Source of the DNA: Pinibacter sp031553495
GTDB taxonomy: Bacteria > Bacteroidota > Bacteroidia > Chitinophagales > Chitinophagaceae
Direction of reading: 5' to 3'
Assembly: GCA_031553495.1 (NCBI GenBank)
Contig: JAVBLN010000056.1
Span: 42,439-106,438 of the forward strand
Length of the DNA stretch: 64,000 nucleotides
Shown: positions 34,304-44,032 of the stretch, piece after piece
Layout of the letters: the number at the start of each line of letters is the position of its first letter
How positions within the stretch are numbered: position 1 is the first letter of the stretch
The notes under the pieces: model-generated
The model's input: the letters and a program-made list of their open reading frames with translations, nothing else
What the model was told of the DNA's origin: nothing
The model's database searches: none
Made by a program: the position numbers and the translations under genes

Positions 34304-36142
34304 TTACCATCCCGGGTTTTGGCCATTCCATGATTTACCATCTCCCAAATAATTTTTACTTACTTCATTAATGGGGAATGGAACATAATAATACCTTATA
34401 GGGAATGCTCTTTGCACAAATGGAACTTGCTCCCATGAACGCTTGAGTTCATCATTTACTTTTTTTGCAGTTGTAGCAACCCCATGGAGATATTGACTTA
34501 AAACAACATGAGCCTTCAACCAACGTGTAAGATCATTATATCTGTGCCCTTCCCATGCCAGTTCAATTGTACGTTCATTTTGTATCGCTTCCCGAAAGGC
34601 ATCAACACTAGCTGGTGATTTATCCGGCATGCCAACCCTTGACCTGATCAGGTTCATATATGTTGTGGGTAAACCTGATGGACCAGTATATTCATTCATT
34701 GCTTCTGCATAACTAAGATAAAATTCAGCTAAGCGGAAAATGGGCCATGCAAAATGATTATCATTTTGGTTATCTATGCGTGCTACAAACTTTACAGCTT
34801 CTACAGCATATCCATCTGGGCCGGCATCACTGCTAGAAAGTTTCCCGGCAGCATATCCATCACCTGCTTTGTAATAAGCTAATGTACCTCTGGCTGATGT
34901 CCATCGCTGACCACAATAAGCCACAGACTGGTACAACCGGGGATCTAGGTTGAATGCGGGAAAATCAACTTTGAAATCTGAGCCAGATTGCGGCATTGTA
35001 AACTTGGTACCATCTTGTTTTTCGTATAATTGCATAAACTCAACCGGTACATTATTTTTCACACCCCAATCATCTAGCCTAACCTTCGATAACATATATC
35101 TACCCCATTCCCATCCATTAGGAACCTGGTTATAAGTATTTACAAGAATCAACTCAGAATTTGCATACACATTATAAACAGCTTCATAGTCACCAATAGT
35201 AGCATAGGTATCGCCAGTGGTAAGTATGTTACCAGTTTTATAAAGAGCAACACCAGCAGCAGGTGCATTGTCCAGCACTGCTTTGGCTGCATCTGCAGCT
35301 ATTTTCCATCTTTCTTTATTATACGAAGGATAACACAAAACAGAGTCCCGTTCATCTCCATAACGAGCTGAGCTTATCACACTCTTCATATTATCCGGAG
35401 TATTGAAAAGAGGGCTGGCCGCATATAAAAGAATTCTCGCTTTTAAAGCCAATGCTGCAAGGCTGGTGATTTTTCCATATTCTGTTGCCGGACGTGTAGA
35501 AGGCAACAATGATGCAGCCTGGTCACACCAATGAACAATACTATCAACAACTGATTGAACAGACCTACGAGGCAAACCAACTCCGGCATCTACACTATAA
35601 GCTTCCGAAACAATAGGTATGCCCCCATACAAACGGAAAGTTTCGTAATGTGCAATTGCACGACAAAATAGCGCCTGACCTTTAACATCAGATTTCCAAG
35701 CCTGATCAGCATCAGAAACCATATCAATATTCTTCAACACAAGATTCGCCTGCCTGATAGCTTTATAGTGATTTATAAATGCCTTCCCTTCACTATTTCT
35801 GTCACGGTCGATTGTAGCCGCAGGTGTCATACTTCCTGTGATATATGATCCATAAGCCACATTGGATGCAGCCCAGTCATAAGCAGGGTGAATAATATAA
35901 ACTTGATCGGTAATCGCATCCGGACGACAATCATGCGCCTCATTTTTTACTAAGCCTGTAAGCACACACAACTCATACATCCTGGCAACAGCATACTGGG
36001 CCTGTTTCGCAGTATGAAAAATCGTATCAACTGTTACATCCCCGCCTTTAGGTTTTTCAAGGAAATCCTTACTACATCCTGTTGTAAAAACAGTAGCAGC
36101 AAAGCACACAAAAAAAGCAAGGATTATATATATTTTTTTCAT
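34304..36142 (-). CDS. SusD/RagB-family outer-membrane lipoprotein, first copy
   Basis: A 612-residue lipoprotein with lipobox FTTGC at about residue 23 (GCSKDFLEKPKGGDV). Conserved stretches are GQALFCRAIAHYETFRLYGG and AIQNERTIELAWEGHRYNDLTRW, with the family C-terminus YYVPFPINEVSKN. It is the partner of the STN-type SusC 20 bp upstream. It is larger than the second SusD and its sequence is clearly distinct, so the two pairs probably handle different oligosaccharides or arose independently. Confidence 0.93.
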   Translation of the reverse strand: MKKIYIILAFFVCFAATVFTTGCSKDFLEKPKGGDVTVDTIFHTAKQAQYAVARMYELCVLTGLVKNEAHDCRPDAITDQVYIIHPAYDWAASNVAYGSYITGSMTPAATIDRDRNSEGKAFINHYKAIRQANLVLKNIDMVSDADQAWKSDVKGQALFCRAIAHYETFRLYGGIPIVSEAYSVDAGVGLPRRSVQSVVDSIVHWCDQAASLLPSTRPATEYGKITSLAALALKARILLYAASPLFNTPDNMKSVISSARYGDERDSVLCYPSYNKERWKIAADAAKAVLDNAPAAGVALYKTGNILTTGDTYATIGDYEAVYNVYANSELILVNTYNQVPNGWEWGRYMLSKVRLDDWGVKNNVPVEFMQLYEKQDGTKFTMPQSGSDFKVDFPAFNLDPRLYQSVAYCGQRWTSARGTLAYYKAGDGYAAGKLSSSDAGPDGYAVEAVKFVARIDNQNDNHFAWPIFRLAEFYLSYAEAMNEYTGPSGLPTTYMNLIRSRVGMPDKSPASVDAFREAIQNERTIELAWEGHRYNDLTRWLKAHVVLSQYLHGVATTAKKVNDELKRSWEQVPFVQRAFPIRYYYVPFPINEVSKNYLGDGKSWNGQNPGW

Positions 36143-36161
36143 TATCGTTCTGAATTAATTA

Positions 36162-39100
36162 TTAAAAATTAAGACTAACACCGGCATTATAAGTACGGGT
36201 AAGCGGATAACCGATGAAACCCAAATTCTCAGGATCGCCCCAAATTGGCGCAGCACTCCAGGTATGAAGGTTATAACCATTCAGGTATATACGGGCCGAG
36301 CTTATCCCCACTTTCTTTAACACCGCCTGCTTGAATGTATAGCCAATCTCCATGTTTTTAATACGGGTATAAGCAGTGTTTATAAGGAAGAATGTGTTAT
36401 TATAAGCAGCCTGATTATAAGCAGCAATTGGAAAATCTATCCTTTCTCCTGCCGCATACCTCTCAAGTGTAAACCTGTTCCAGTCCACATCAAAAAGTGA
36501 CTCTTGTTTATTGAAGTGTATTTTTCCGTTCATTGGATTTTTAGCTACTCCACCTACACCCTGTATCAGAATTGAAAAATCAAATCCTTTATATCCAAAA
36601 CCAAATGATAGCCCATAAGTTACTTTAGGAATAGTAGTATTTCCTGATCTTGTATAATCCTTATTATCGATCACACCATCATAATTTAAATCCAACAACT
36701 TTACTTCTCCAGGCTGTAATGATACATTACCCACACTGAGATCTTTTTGGTATACTACATTACCGGCAGCATTTGTATAAGGCTTCCCATCTTTGCCTAC
36801 TGCTGTAACGGGTTCAGATAAGATAGGATTACCATTATTATCTACTTTATATAAGTCAGCCCAGCTATTATACAGTCCATCAGCCTGCAAGTGTAAACCC
36901 TGGTTGATAGGTTTGCCGGTTTCCGCCTGATAGTCGAATCCCGGTAAAATAGATTCATCTCTGAATTTTATCTCATTTTTTGTATTGGAAATATTTCCTT
37001 TCATCCAATAAGTAAGGTTTCTGGTGCTTCCATTATAACTTATCTCCAGTTCATTACCCCAGTTCCTCACTTCGCCAAGATTATATGGAGGCAAAGTAGC
37101 AGCCACTACAGAAGGCACAGTGCCTTTATATGTAAGAATGTCTACACGGTGCTCATTGAAGTGATCATATGTTATCGACAACTTATCATTGAAGAATTTT
37201 GCTTCAAAACCAATATTTGCTTTGGTAGCTTTTTCCCAGCTTACAACCGGGTTACCAATCGTACTTTCTTCAGCACCTTGTACCCATGTGCGATTATTTA
37301 ACGTACCAAAGTTATAGCCCCCGGTATATTGCCATGTATCAGGCAGATAGAGAAACCGCGCTTCTATATCCGTTCCGGGAAGCAATATCCTGTCATTACC
37401 CACAGTACCAACAGACCCTCTTATTTTCAAATAAGTGAAGTAATTATTATCAGTGAAGAATTTCTCTTTACTAACTAGCCAACCTAAAGAGTATGCCGGA
37501 AATTTTCCAAATCTGTATCCTTCAGGAAAGTTTTCTGATCCATTAATGCCAATATTGTATTCTGCCAAATATTTGCCTTTGTAAGCATACGTAACACGCC
37601 CTACCCAACTAAGATATGCATGAGGAAGATGATACTGGTAATTGGGATCATGTCTTTTTTCCATGTTAAATAACCCCAGCCCTGTAACAGTATGGTCACC
37701 AAAGTCACGGGCATAATTAAGCGCAAATTCACCATATAATTTTCTCCATTTATAAATGTATGTATTTGCACTTACAGAGGATGGACTAACATCTTTGGTC
37801 GGCACCAAGATGGGGTTTAACCTATCCCCATTAGGATTTTCACGATATCCATACAACACCGGGTTGGATTTTCCCCATGACCTGTTTGAAAAGTAGCTAT
37901 CATATGCACCTCTTGTATGTACAGATAACCCTTTAGTAATAAAATCAAGCTTGTAGGAAAGCTTCACAGATGAATTCAATGTACTATTGTTAGTGATATT
38001 ATAATTATTATAATTCACCATCTCATACATAGGATTCAACTGCGTATTTTGGTTATTAAACGGTACAACAAATTTTCCATCAATCATACCGGGAGAACTT
38101 AATGGAGTTGACCATAATATGCGTTTCTCCCACATATAATTGTCACCATCAATACCATATATCTGCGCGAATTGAGATCCTAAATCTACAGACACCCTGA
38201 AATCTTTATTGACATCAAAATCAAAATTTCCACGGAAATTATACCTGTTCTTTCTGTATTGCATTTCATCCGAAAATGGCATATAATCAGTTTCAAGCAT
38301 TCCACCCTGGTTTAGATAACCAAGAGAAACAAAATATTTTAACGCATTGCTCCCACCGGAAATATTAACGTTAGCCTGTGTTTGTGGAGAAAATCGCTTA
38401 AAAAGCTTACTTTTCCAATCCACATCAGGGTGGAAATATGGATCGTAATAAGGATTTTGAGATCCGTCAGCTAACTTTGGTGTTTGAGCATTTTGGAAAT
38501 ACTTTAGATCCTCCTCACTGTATGGGAGAGACAAATCCTTATCTCTTTTCTTAATGAAATCTTCCCATGTTTTAATATCACTATCCTTCGCATGATCAAT
38601 CCAAAAAGTCTGTAAAGTGCGCTCATTCATTAATGTAGCATACTGATAAGAATTCACAAAATTGGGCATCTTAGCAAATTCAGAAAGAGCAGTTTGCGCT
38701 GTAGCACTAATTTTAGGAGTACCCATTTTACCACGTTTTGTAGTAATCAGAATTACACCATTCGCACCACGCACACCAAATACAGCAGTTGCTGAAGCGT
38801 CTTTTAATATACTAATGGTTTCTATCTCATTCGGATCAATATCATTATAAGTGTCACGAGCGATCCCATCTACCATTATCAATGGAGCAGTAAATCCTCC
38901 ATATGTGCCTACACCTCTCACATACAAAGTAGCATCATCAGCACCAGGTTTACCAGAAGCTTGCACTGCAGTCAACCCCGATAACCGTCCTGCCAGTGCA
39001 TTACTAATATTGGAAACCGGTGATTGTACCAACTCCTGTGCATTCATTTGAGTAATAGCGGCAGTTACAGAAGCCTTTTTCTGTTGTCCATAACCCACTA

Positions 39101-39803
39101 CAACTACCTCTTCCATAGCCTCGGTTTGGGAGATGAGCGCTACAGGAAAATTCCTTCTGTTACCTACTACCATTTCCTGGGGCTGGTAGCCTACCATAGA
39201 AAAAACAAGAACAGTTCCCGGTCCGGGAACTTTTAAGCTAAACACCCCATCTTTATTGGTAAACGTACCCATTGTAGTACCCTTAACGGTTACACTTACC
39301 CCATCAAGTGGATCGCCTTTTGTTTGCGAGGTGATTTTTCCGGATACATTAATAGCAGTGTCCAGCGCTGCGGCTACATTGAAACCGCTTAACAGTTCTT
39401 CATTTTTTATTAATGTAAGCATCAACGCCTGCAGCTCAGCGTTGGTAGTGTAAATCACATAAGCCTTTTGTAAAACCTTTTTGTATTTCAGGTCGTGAGG
39501 CTTAAGCAGGTCTTCAAGAAATGCCGCTACGGTTTTGTACTTTGTCACATTCATAGTCATTACGGCATCGGGCAGCACTTTTGACTCATACACAAAATCA
39601 ACATCAAACACTTTTCTTGCTTCAGCTAATAACTGTGCAATAGATTTGGATTCAGGTTTTGAACCCGCATTTGAAGTCTTTCGTTCCTGGGCAATTGCTA
39701 TCACATTTGCAGCCGTTTGGGAATGTGCATTCATGAAGTTGACCACAGACATCATGATAAGCAATAGGAAAAATGTTTTCCTAAGGGGAAAGCTTTTTTT
39801 CAT
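36162..39803 (-). CDS. SusC-like TonB-dependent transducer with STN domain
   Basis: A 1213-residue outer-membrane transporter. Order of parts: signal peptide (1 to about 28), STN domain (about 50-120, KSIAQLLAEARKVFDVDFVY), CarboxypepD_reg-like domain (about 152-230, VSGKITSQTKGDPLDGVSVT), SusC segment EEVVVVGYG (231-239), plug (VDGIARDTYNDIDPNEIETI, ATAVFGVRGANGVILITTKR), then the barrel to the final NAGVSLNF. STN domains contact FecR anti-sigma factors in the periplasm. With the FecR and sigma genes just upstream, this protein should report substrate binding and switch on the locus. It lies 46 bp downstream of fecR. Confidence 0.95.
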   Translation of the reverse strand: MKKSFPLRKTFFLLLIMMSVVNFMNAHSQTAANVIAIAQERKTSNAGSKPESKSIAQLLAEARKVFDVDFVYESKVLPDAVMTMNVTKYKTVAAFLEDLLKPHDLKYKKVLQKAYVIYTTNAELQALMLTLIKNEELLSGFNVAAALDTAINVSGKITSQTKGDPLDGVSVTVKGTTMGTFTNKDGVFSLKVPGPGTVLVFSMVGYQPQEMVVGNRRNFPVALISQTEAMEEVVVVGYGQQKKASVTAAITQMNAQELVQSPVSNISNALAGRLSGLTAVQASGKPGADDATLYVRGVGTYGGFTAPLIMVDGIARDTYNDIDPNEIETISILKDASATAVFGVRGANGVILITTKRGKMGTPKISATAQTALSEFAKMPNFVNSYQYATLMNERTLQTFWIDHAKDSDIKTWEDFIKKRDKDLSLPYSEEDLKYFQNAQTPKLADGSQNPYYDPYFHPDVDWKSKLFKRFSPQTQANVNISGGSNALKYFVSLGYLNQGGMLETDYMPFSDEMQYRKNRYNFRGNFDFDVNKDFRVSVDLGSQFAQIYGIDGDNYMWEKRILWSTPLSSPGMIDGKFVVPFNNQNTQLNPMYEMVNYNNYNITNNSTLNSSVKLSYKLDFITKGLSVHTRGAYDSYFSNRSWGKSNPVLYGYRENPNGDRLNPILVPTKDVSPSSVSANTYIYKWRKLYGEFALNYARDFGDHTVTGLGLFNMEKRHDPNYQYHLPHAYLSWVGRVTYAYKGKYLAEYNIGINGSENFPEGYRFGKFPAYSLGWLVSKEKFFTDNNYFTYLKIRGSVGTVGNDRILLPGTDIEARFLYLPDTWQYTGGYNFGTLNNRTWVQGAEESTIGNPVVSWEKATKANIGFEAKFFNDKLSITYDHFNEHRVDILTYKGTVPSVVAATLPPYNLGEVRNWGNELEISYNGSTRNLTYWMKGNISNTKNEIKFRDESILPGFDYQAETGKPINQGLHLQADGLYNSWADLYKVDNNGNPILSEPVTAVGKDGKPYTNAAGNVVYQKDLSVGNVSLQPGEVKLLDLNYDGVIDNKDYTRSGNTTIPKVTYGLSFGFGYKGFDFSILIQGVGGVAKNPMNGKIHFNKQESLFDVDWNRFTLERYAAGERIDFPIAAYNQAAYNNTFFLINTAYTRIKNMEIGYTFKQAVLKKVGISSARIYLNGYNLHTWSAAPIWGDPENLGFIGYPLTRTYNAGVSLNF

Positions 39804-39849
39804 ACACTTTTTTGCAATCGTTAAAAAATATTGTTTTCTTTTTCTGTTA

Positions 39850-40740
39850 TTAATAATGCTCTATTACAAGCGTTTTATCCTTAATTGTTATTTTTCTTTT
39901 CAATATCACCTCCAACACCTGGGCCAGCTCGTTGATAGTGTTAGCTCTCAACTCGCCTGAAATTTGTTTGTCCCACAATGTTGAATCTGATACTTCCATA
40001 TCATAACCATAAGTTTCCCGGATCATCTTTGCCACTTCGGCTAGTGAGGTGTTGCTAAAGTGGAACTCGTTACGAGCCCAGCCGGAGTATATGTTAACAG
40101 CGGTGTCTGCTTTTACTTTCACTATTTCAGTTTTGTTTACTACAGCCACTTCGCCCGGCTTCATAATCAATGGCGTACTTTCCTTCTTCATGTTTTTTGC
40201 CGTTTCCTTACTCACCGAAAGCCTTATCTTGCCTTCCTCCAACGCTACAGTAGATTGTTCGTGCCTGGTATTTACATTGAATTTTGTACCCAGCACATCA
40301 ATAGCTACTTCATCTGTGTGCACGGTAAAGCCCAGTTGTTTTATCTTATCGTTCGTTACATTGAAGTACGCTTCTCCATCCAGCCACACATGCCTGTGCT
40401 CTTCCTGCTTCCATTGCTTTGGCACTTTCAAAACAGAATTGGCATTCAGCACAATTACAGTACTGTCCGGAAGGGTTATGCGCTTTACTTCACCTAAAGC
40501 CGTTCTTATTTCAGAGAAATAATGTTGCTGAGGTTGATTTTTTTGCAAAACCCAAACCAGCGTAATAGCAACAACCAACACAGATGCCGCCACTAATGCC
40601 GGTTTTATCCAAAAAACAGAAGCCTTTTCTTTTTTGATGGCGGCCTCCACGTTTTTCCAGTTCCTGGCCTGTATTTCCGGGGAAACTTCCTTTTTTCTGA
40701 ATGCTATGTTTATATCTCCTATCTTAAAAAAACGAGGCAT
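39850..40740 (-). CDS. FecR-type anti-sigma factor
   Basis: A 296-residue single-pass inner-membrane protein. It has a short cytoplasmic part (about 1-48), one membrane segment (PALVAASVLVVAITLVWVLQ, about 49-68), the FecR domain (ALGEVKRITLPDSTVIVLNA to VVNKTEIVKV) and the C-terminal DUF4974 (FHFSNTSLAEVAKMIRETYG to ITIKDKTLVIEHY). It would hold the sigma factor until signalled by the STN domain of the downstream SusC. Unusually, the sigma gene is 513 bp away, across a pair of inverted repeat elements, rather than adjacent. Confidence 0.93.
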   Translation of the reverse strand: MPRFFKIGDINIAFRKKEVSPEIQARNWKNVEAAIKKEKASVFWIKPALVAASVLVVAITLVWVLQKNQPQQHYFSEIRTALGEVKRITLPDSTVIVLNANSVLKVPKQWKQEEHRHVWLDGEAYFNVTNDKIKQLGFTVHTDEVAIDVLGTKFNVNTRHEQSTVALEEGKIRLSVSKETAKNMKKESTPLIMKPGEVAVVNKTEIVKVKADTAVNIYSGWARNEFHFSNTSLAEVAKMIRETYGYDMEVSDSTLWDKQISGELRANTINELAQVLEVILKRKITIKDKTLVIEHY

Positions 40741-40866
40741 TTTAACACGGGTTTAACTTATGACACTCAATTGCTATTTCCATACTCTTTTTCCTCAAAA
40801 ATTATTTTTCACTTCTTTTGTATTTCATATAACATGGGAATGATCAACGTTTTTTTTATGGCGCCA

Positions 40867-40929
40867 ACATTAGTGCTACTATTAAGCATCGTTGTGTCAC
40901 TCACTTGTGCGGCAGTAATGCTATGGAGC
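40867..40929 (-). repeat. Dispersed direct-repeat element, type I
   Basis: 42-bp spacing, GTGTCAC core on the plus strand. Paired with the inverted copy at 41052. Confidence 0.88.
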
Positions 40930-41051
40930 GAGTGATGAGTTTTGAGTTTTGAGTTATGAGTGCTTTTGTTTTCACATGCAATCAGTGTATAAAGCACTTT
41001 CAATTTTCAACTTTCAATTTTCAACTTTCAATTTTCAACTTTCAACTATTC

Positions 41052-41115
41052 GCTCCATAGCATTACTACCGCACAAGTGAGTGACACAACAAAAGCCTAA
41101 TCAAGGCTCCACAGC
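41052..41115 (+). repeat. Dispersed direct-repeat element, hybrid of types I and IIa
   Basis: The left half is type I (GTGACAC). The right half, AAAAGCCTAATCAAGGCTCC, follows the type IIa copy at 51788 (CAAAGCCCAATCAGGGTACT) and brings that subtype's 43-bp spacing. Confidence 0.75.
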
Positions 41116-41253
41116 CGGTCACATAACAACAACTTACAAAAATCACGTTGCTGCAAAACCTGAAAAGGAAACACAAAGCGGCGCTCTTTTGCAAATCCAC
41201 CGTTTTTGCAATTCTTTGTTTAGTTCAATAAGTAGTTTTAAAAAAGGTATTAT

Positions 41254-41853
41254 TTACCTTTTGGTAAGAAAAATGATATAGAAGAAAAACGTTAATAACT
41301 GTTCCGATCTCAACTTTTGAAGTGCTTTCTGTATAAAATTCAATACCGACTGATAATTCACATTCATAATCTCCGCAATCTGTCTATAGTCCATATTCTC
41401 ATAGTAGCGTAAATACAACGCTTCTTTCTGGCGTTTTGGTAATGTATTAAGTAATAAAGTCAATTTATCATGCAGGCTTTCTTCCGTTTCTTTTTCCACA
41501 ATAATGTCTTCTATGGAAAAACACATATCCGGCTGTGTCGACATTTTTATTTTCAGCTCACGCAATTTTAAAGTACGTAACTGATTCAAAATCTGCCTTC
41601 GAAGTACAGTGAAAAAATAGGGTTTTACTTTTTCCAGGATTCCGATAGACGATCTTTTAACCCAAACCTTTACAAACAACTCCTGCACAGCATCGTCAGC
41701 AAGGTCATTATCATTTAACAACTTGGAGGCATAATAATATAACCCGCTGAAAAGAGTTTTGTGAATTTTATTAAAAGCCTCTGTATCACCAGCCAACGCA
41801 TCATTCCACCAATTATGTAATTGTTCAGTTTCTGATTCATTAAGGCCGCTCAT
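41254..41853 (-). CDS. ECF-type RNA polymerase sigma factor
   Basis: A 199-residue protein of the SigK/SusC-locus ECF group. Region 2 is about residues 25-70 (HKTLFSGLYYYASKLLNDND, then DAVQELFVKVWVKR). Region 4 is about 125-185 (LPKRQKEALYLRYYENMDYR, then QIAEIMNVNYQSVLNFIQKA), a helix-turn-helix for -35 recognition. The C-terminus ends in a hydrophobic LLTFFFYIIFLTKR. It should direct polymerase to the SusCD promoter once freed from FecR. A TACTTTTG motif 89-96 bp upstream on the minus strand may be its housekeeping promoter. Confidence 0.93.
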   Translation of the reverse strand: MSGLNESETEQLHNWWNDALAGDTEAFNKIHKTLFSGLYYYASKLLNDNDLADDAVQELFVKVWVKRSSIGILEKVKPYFFTVLRRQILNQLRTLKLRELKIKMSTQPDMCFSIEDIIVEKETEESLHDKLTLLLNTLPKRQKEALYLRYYENMDYRQIAEIMNVNYQSVLNFIQKALQKLRSEQLLTFFFYIIFLTKR

Positions 41854-41941
41854 TTCGAAAAAAAATTTTTTTATTTCTCAACCGCCTCTAAAAAAGCCTG
41901 ATTGTTAAATATTCGATAAAAAACCATTTCTTATCAGTTAA

Positions 41942-41949
41942 CAAAAGTA
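41942..41949 (-). promoter_or_regulatory. Possible sigma-gene promoter -7 element
   Basis: On the minus strand TACTTTTG matches TAnnTTTG, 89 bp upstream of the sigma factor ATG. The -33 position has no clear TTG. Confidence 0.4.
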
Positions 41950-42092
41950 ACCATATTTTAACATGTTTTTAATGATTTTTCAATTTGATGGCATAAATGG
42001 CCAAATTAGGGAGCGATTTCAAGACATTTTGTCCCAAAAAGAAGACTGGCAAACTTATTGTCAACCCACAAACACTGTCAACTTGTTTTAAT

Positions 42093-42698
42093 ATGAAAGA
42101 AAAAGACGTAAAAAATACAGCAGAAGATTTAAAAAATGCTCATAACATGCAAGAGAAGAGTGAAAACAACAATAAGGTGGATATTGACATAAATGCAGAC
42201 TCCGAGCTGCCTGGCAGCACTCATTTAAATGATGATTTGCCCGAAGCGGGTAATATGGAAAAACTGGAGCAAGAGCTTGCGGAAATGAAAGATAAATACA
42301 TTCGCCAGGCTGCTGAATTTGATAATTACAGGAAAAGAACCGCTAAAGAACGTATAGAACTTATTCAAACAGCGGGTAAAGATATTATAACGTCTTTACT
42401 TGAAGTGCTTGATGACTGTGATCGTGCGCAAAAACAAATAGAAACGGCTGGTGATAATGCTGCCACTAAAGACGGAACATTGCTGGTTTTCAACAAATTA
42501 AAAACCATACTTCAGGCAAAGGGTTTAAAACCAATGGTATCTATTGGCGAAGAGTTCAATCCGGATCTTCATGATGCCATCACTGAAATTCCGGCACCGG
42601 CACCGGACATGGCAGGAAAAATTGTTGACGAAATAACTAAAGGATATTATTTAGGAGATAAGATCATTCGCCATGCAAAGGTGGTGGTGGGAAAGTAA
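42093..42698 (+). CDS. grpE: Nucleotide exchange factor GrpE
   Basis: About 201 residues from the ATG at 42093 (MKEKDVKNTAEDLKN). An in-frame ATG 32 codons upstream adds a basic, Cys-containing stretch with no GrpE likeness and is rejected. An acidic, disordered N-terminus leads to the long coiled-coil (EQELAEMKDKYIRQAAEFDN) and the GrpE signature YRKRTAKERIELIQTAGKDI. The C-terminal beta domain has HDAITEIPAPAPDMAGKIVD. It exchanges ADP for ATP on DnaK. Two TGTCAAC direct repeats 17 bp apart (from 42059 and 42076) precede the start and could be regulatory. dnaJ follows; dnaK is not in the window. Confidence 0.94.
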   Translation: MKEKDVKNTAEDLKNAHNMQEKSENNNKVDIDINADSELPGSTHLNDDLPEAGNMEKLEQELAEMKDKYIRQAAEFDNYRKRTAKERIELIQTAGKDIITSLLEVLDDCDRAQKQIETAGDNAATKDGTLLVFNKLKTILQAKGLKPMVSIGEEFNPDLHDAITEIPAPAPDMAGKIVDEITKGYYLGDKIIRHAKVVVGK

Positions 42699-42880
42699 GG
42701 AGAGAATTTGAAAATGTGTTGATTTGAAAATTTGAAAATGCAGTAGGATAAGCATTGGGCTTGTGTTTGGAACAAACTTTGGCAAAGGGGAAATGTGGGA
42801 ATGTGATGATTCCTTCAATGATTCAATAATTCAATAATCCTAATTCAACTATTTAACAACTCGATAATTTATTTGGGGGC

Positions 42881-44032
42881 ATGAAAAGAGATTACTACGA
42901 AATTCTTTGTGTGCAGAAGAACGCCTCAGCGGACGAAATTAAAAAAGCATACCGCAAGGTGGCAATGCAATTTCACCCCGACCGTAACCCTGGCGACAAA
43001 GCAGCAGAAGAAAAGTTTAAAGAAGCAGCCGAAGCTTATGAAGTGCTAAGCGATGCTGATAAAAGGAGTCAATACGACCGGTTCGGTCACGCAGGAGTAA
43101 GTGGTAACGGACGCGGCTTTAGCGGTCATGGCATGAATATGGAAGACATTTTCAGCCAGTTTGGCGATGTGTTTGGCGATGATCTGTTTGGCAGCTTTTT
43201 CGGTGGCGGGGGCCGCCGAGGCGGCGGAAGAACGCGTGGTATTCGCGGCAGTAACCTTCGCGTGAAACTTAAACTGAATTATGAAGAAATAGCCAAAGGT
43301 GTTACAAAGAGCATCAAGGTAAAAAAATATGTTTCATGCCATACCTGCGGTGGCAGTGGCGCAAAAGATAAGGGAAGTGTGCAAACCTGCGGAACCTGCG
43401 GCGGAAGCGGACAGGTACGTAAAATAACCAACACTTTTCTTGGGCAGATGCAGGCTGTAACAACGTGCCCTAACTGTAATGGCGAAGGAACCACCATTAC
43501 GGCCAAATGTAGCAGTTGTAAAGGTGAAGGCCGGGTATTTGGCGAAGAAACAGTAAGCATTGATATTCCCGCAGGTGTTCAGGAAGGTATGCAATTGAGC
43601 GTGGGTGGCAAAGGTAACGCCGGAGAACGCGGCGGTATGGCCGGAGACCTGATTGTGCTGATTGAAGAAGAAAAACATCCTGAGCTGCAACGCGATGGCC
43701 TCAATGTGGCTTACGATCTTTATATATCTTTCCCTGATGCAGTATTTGGTACCTCCATTGAAGTGCCCACCATTGATGGCCGCGCAAAAATTAAAATACC
43801 GGCCGGCACACAAAGTGGTAAGATCTTTCGCCTGAAAGGAAAAGGTTTTCCTGCGGTAAATTCTTACGAAAAAGGAGACCAGCTCATTCATATAAATGTA
43901 TGGACTCCGCAACACATGAATGCTGAAGAAAAAGAAATAATGGAGAAACTACACAAATCATCCAATTTCGCCCCCAATCCCGACAAAACCGAAAAAAGCT
44001 TTTTCGATAGAGTAAGGGAAATGTTTAGTTAG
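42881..44032 (+). CDS. dnaJ: Chaperone DnaJ
   Basis: A 383-residue type I J-protein. The J domain has HPD at residues 32-34 (FHPDRNPGDK). A Gly/Phe-rich linker carries GGGGRRGGGRTRGIRG. The zinc domain has four motifs: CHTCGGSG, CGTCGGSG, CPNCNGEG and CSSCKGEG. C-terminal substrate-binding domains follow. It hands unfolded proteins to DnaK and stimulates its ATPase. It follows grpE after a 182-bp gap that contains TTGAAAATTTG and TTCAATAATTCAATAATCC repeats. Confidence 0.96.
   Translation: MKRDYYEILCVQKNASADEIKKAYRKVAMQFHPDRNPGDKAAEEKFKEAAEAYEVLSDADKRSQYDRFGHAGVSGNGRGFSGHGMNMEDIFSQFGDVFGDDLFGSFFGGGGRRGGGRTRGIRGSNLRVKLKLNYEEIAKGVTKSIKVKKYVSCHTCGGSGAKDKGSVQTCGTCGGSGQVRKITNTFLGQMQAVTTCPNCNGEGTTITAKCSSCKGEGRVFGEETVSIDIPAGVQEGMQLSVGGKGNAGERGGMAGDLIVLIEEEKHPELQRDGLNVAYDLYISFPDAVFGTSIEVPTIDGRAKIKIPAGTQSGKIFRLKGKGFPAVNSYEKGDQLIHINVWTPQHMNAEEKEIMEKLHKSSNFAPNPDKTEKSFFDRVREMFS

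Larger units (their letters stand above)
40741..41253. other. Repeat-filled gap between the anti-sigma and sigma genes
   Basis: Inverted elements at 40867-40929 and 41052-41115 enclose GAGTTTTGAGTTTTGAGTT and TTTCAATTTTCAACTTTCAA tandem tracts and an AGTGCTTT/AAAGCACT inverted pair (40960-40998). No gene is credible here. A 66-codon plus-strand frame starting at 41081 is a repeat translation. Confidence 0.7.

Noticed and set aside
41081..41281. 66-codon plus-strand frame between fecR and the sigma gene
   Set aside because: It starts inside the element at 41052 and ends in the sigma gene's 3' end; no recognisable content.
41997..42092. 32-codon N-terminal extension of GrpE
   Set aside because: The extension is basic and Cys-containing and unlike GrpE, and contains the paired TGTCAAC repeats. 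The ATG at 42093 gives a normal GrpE.
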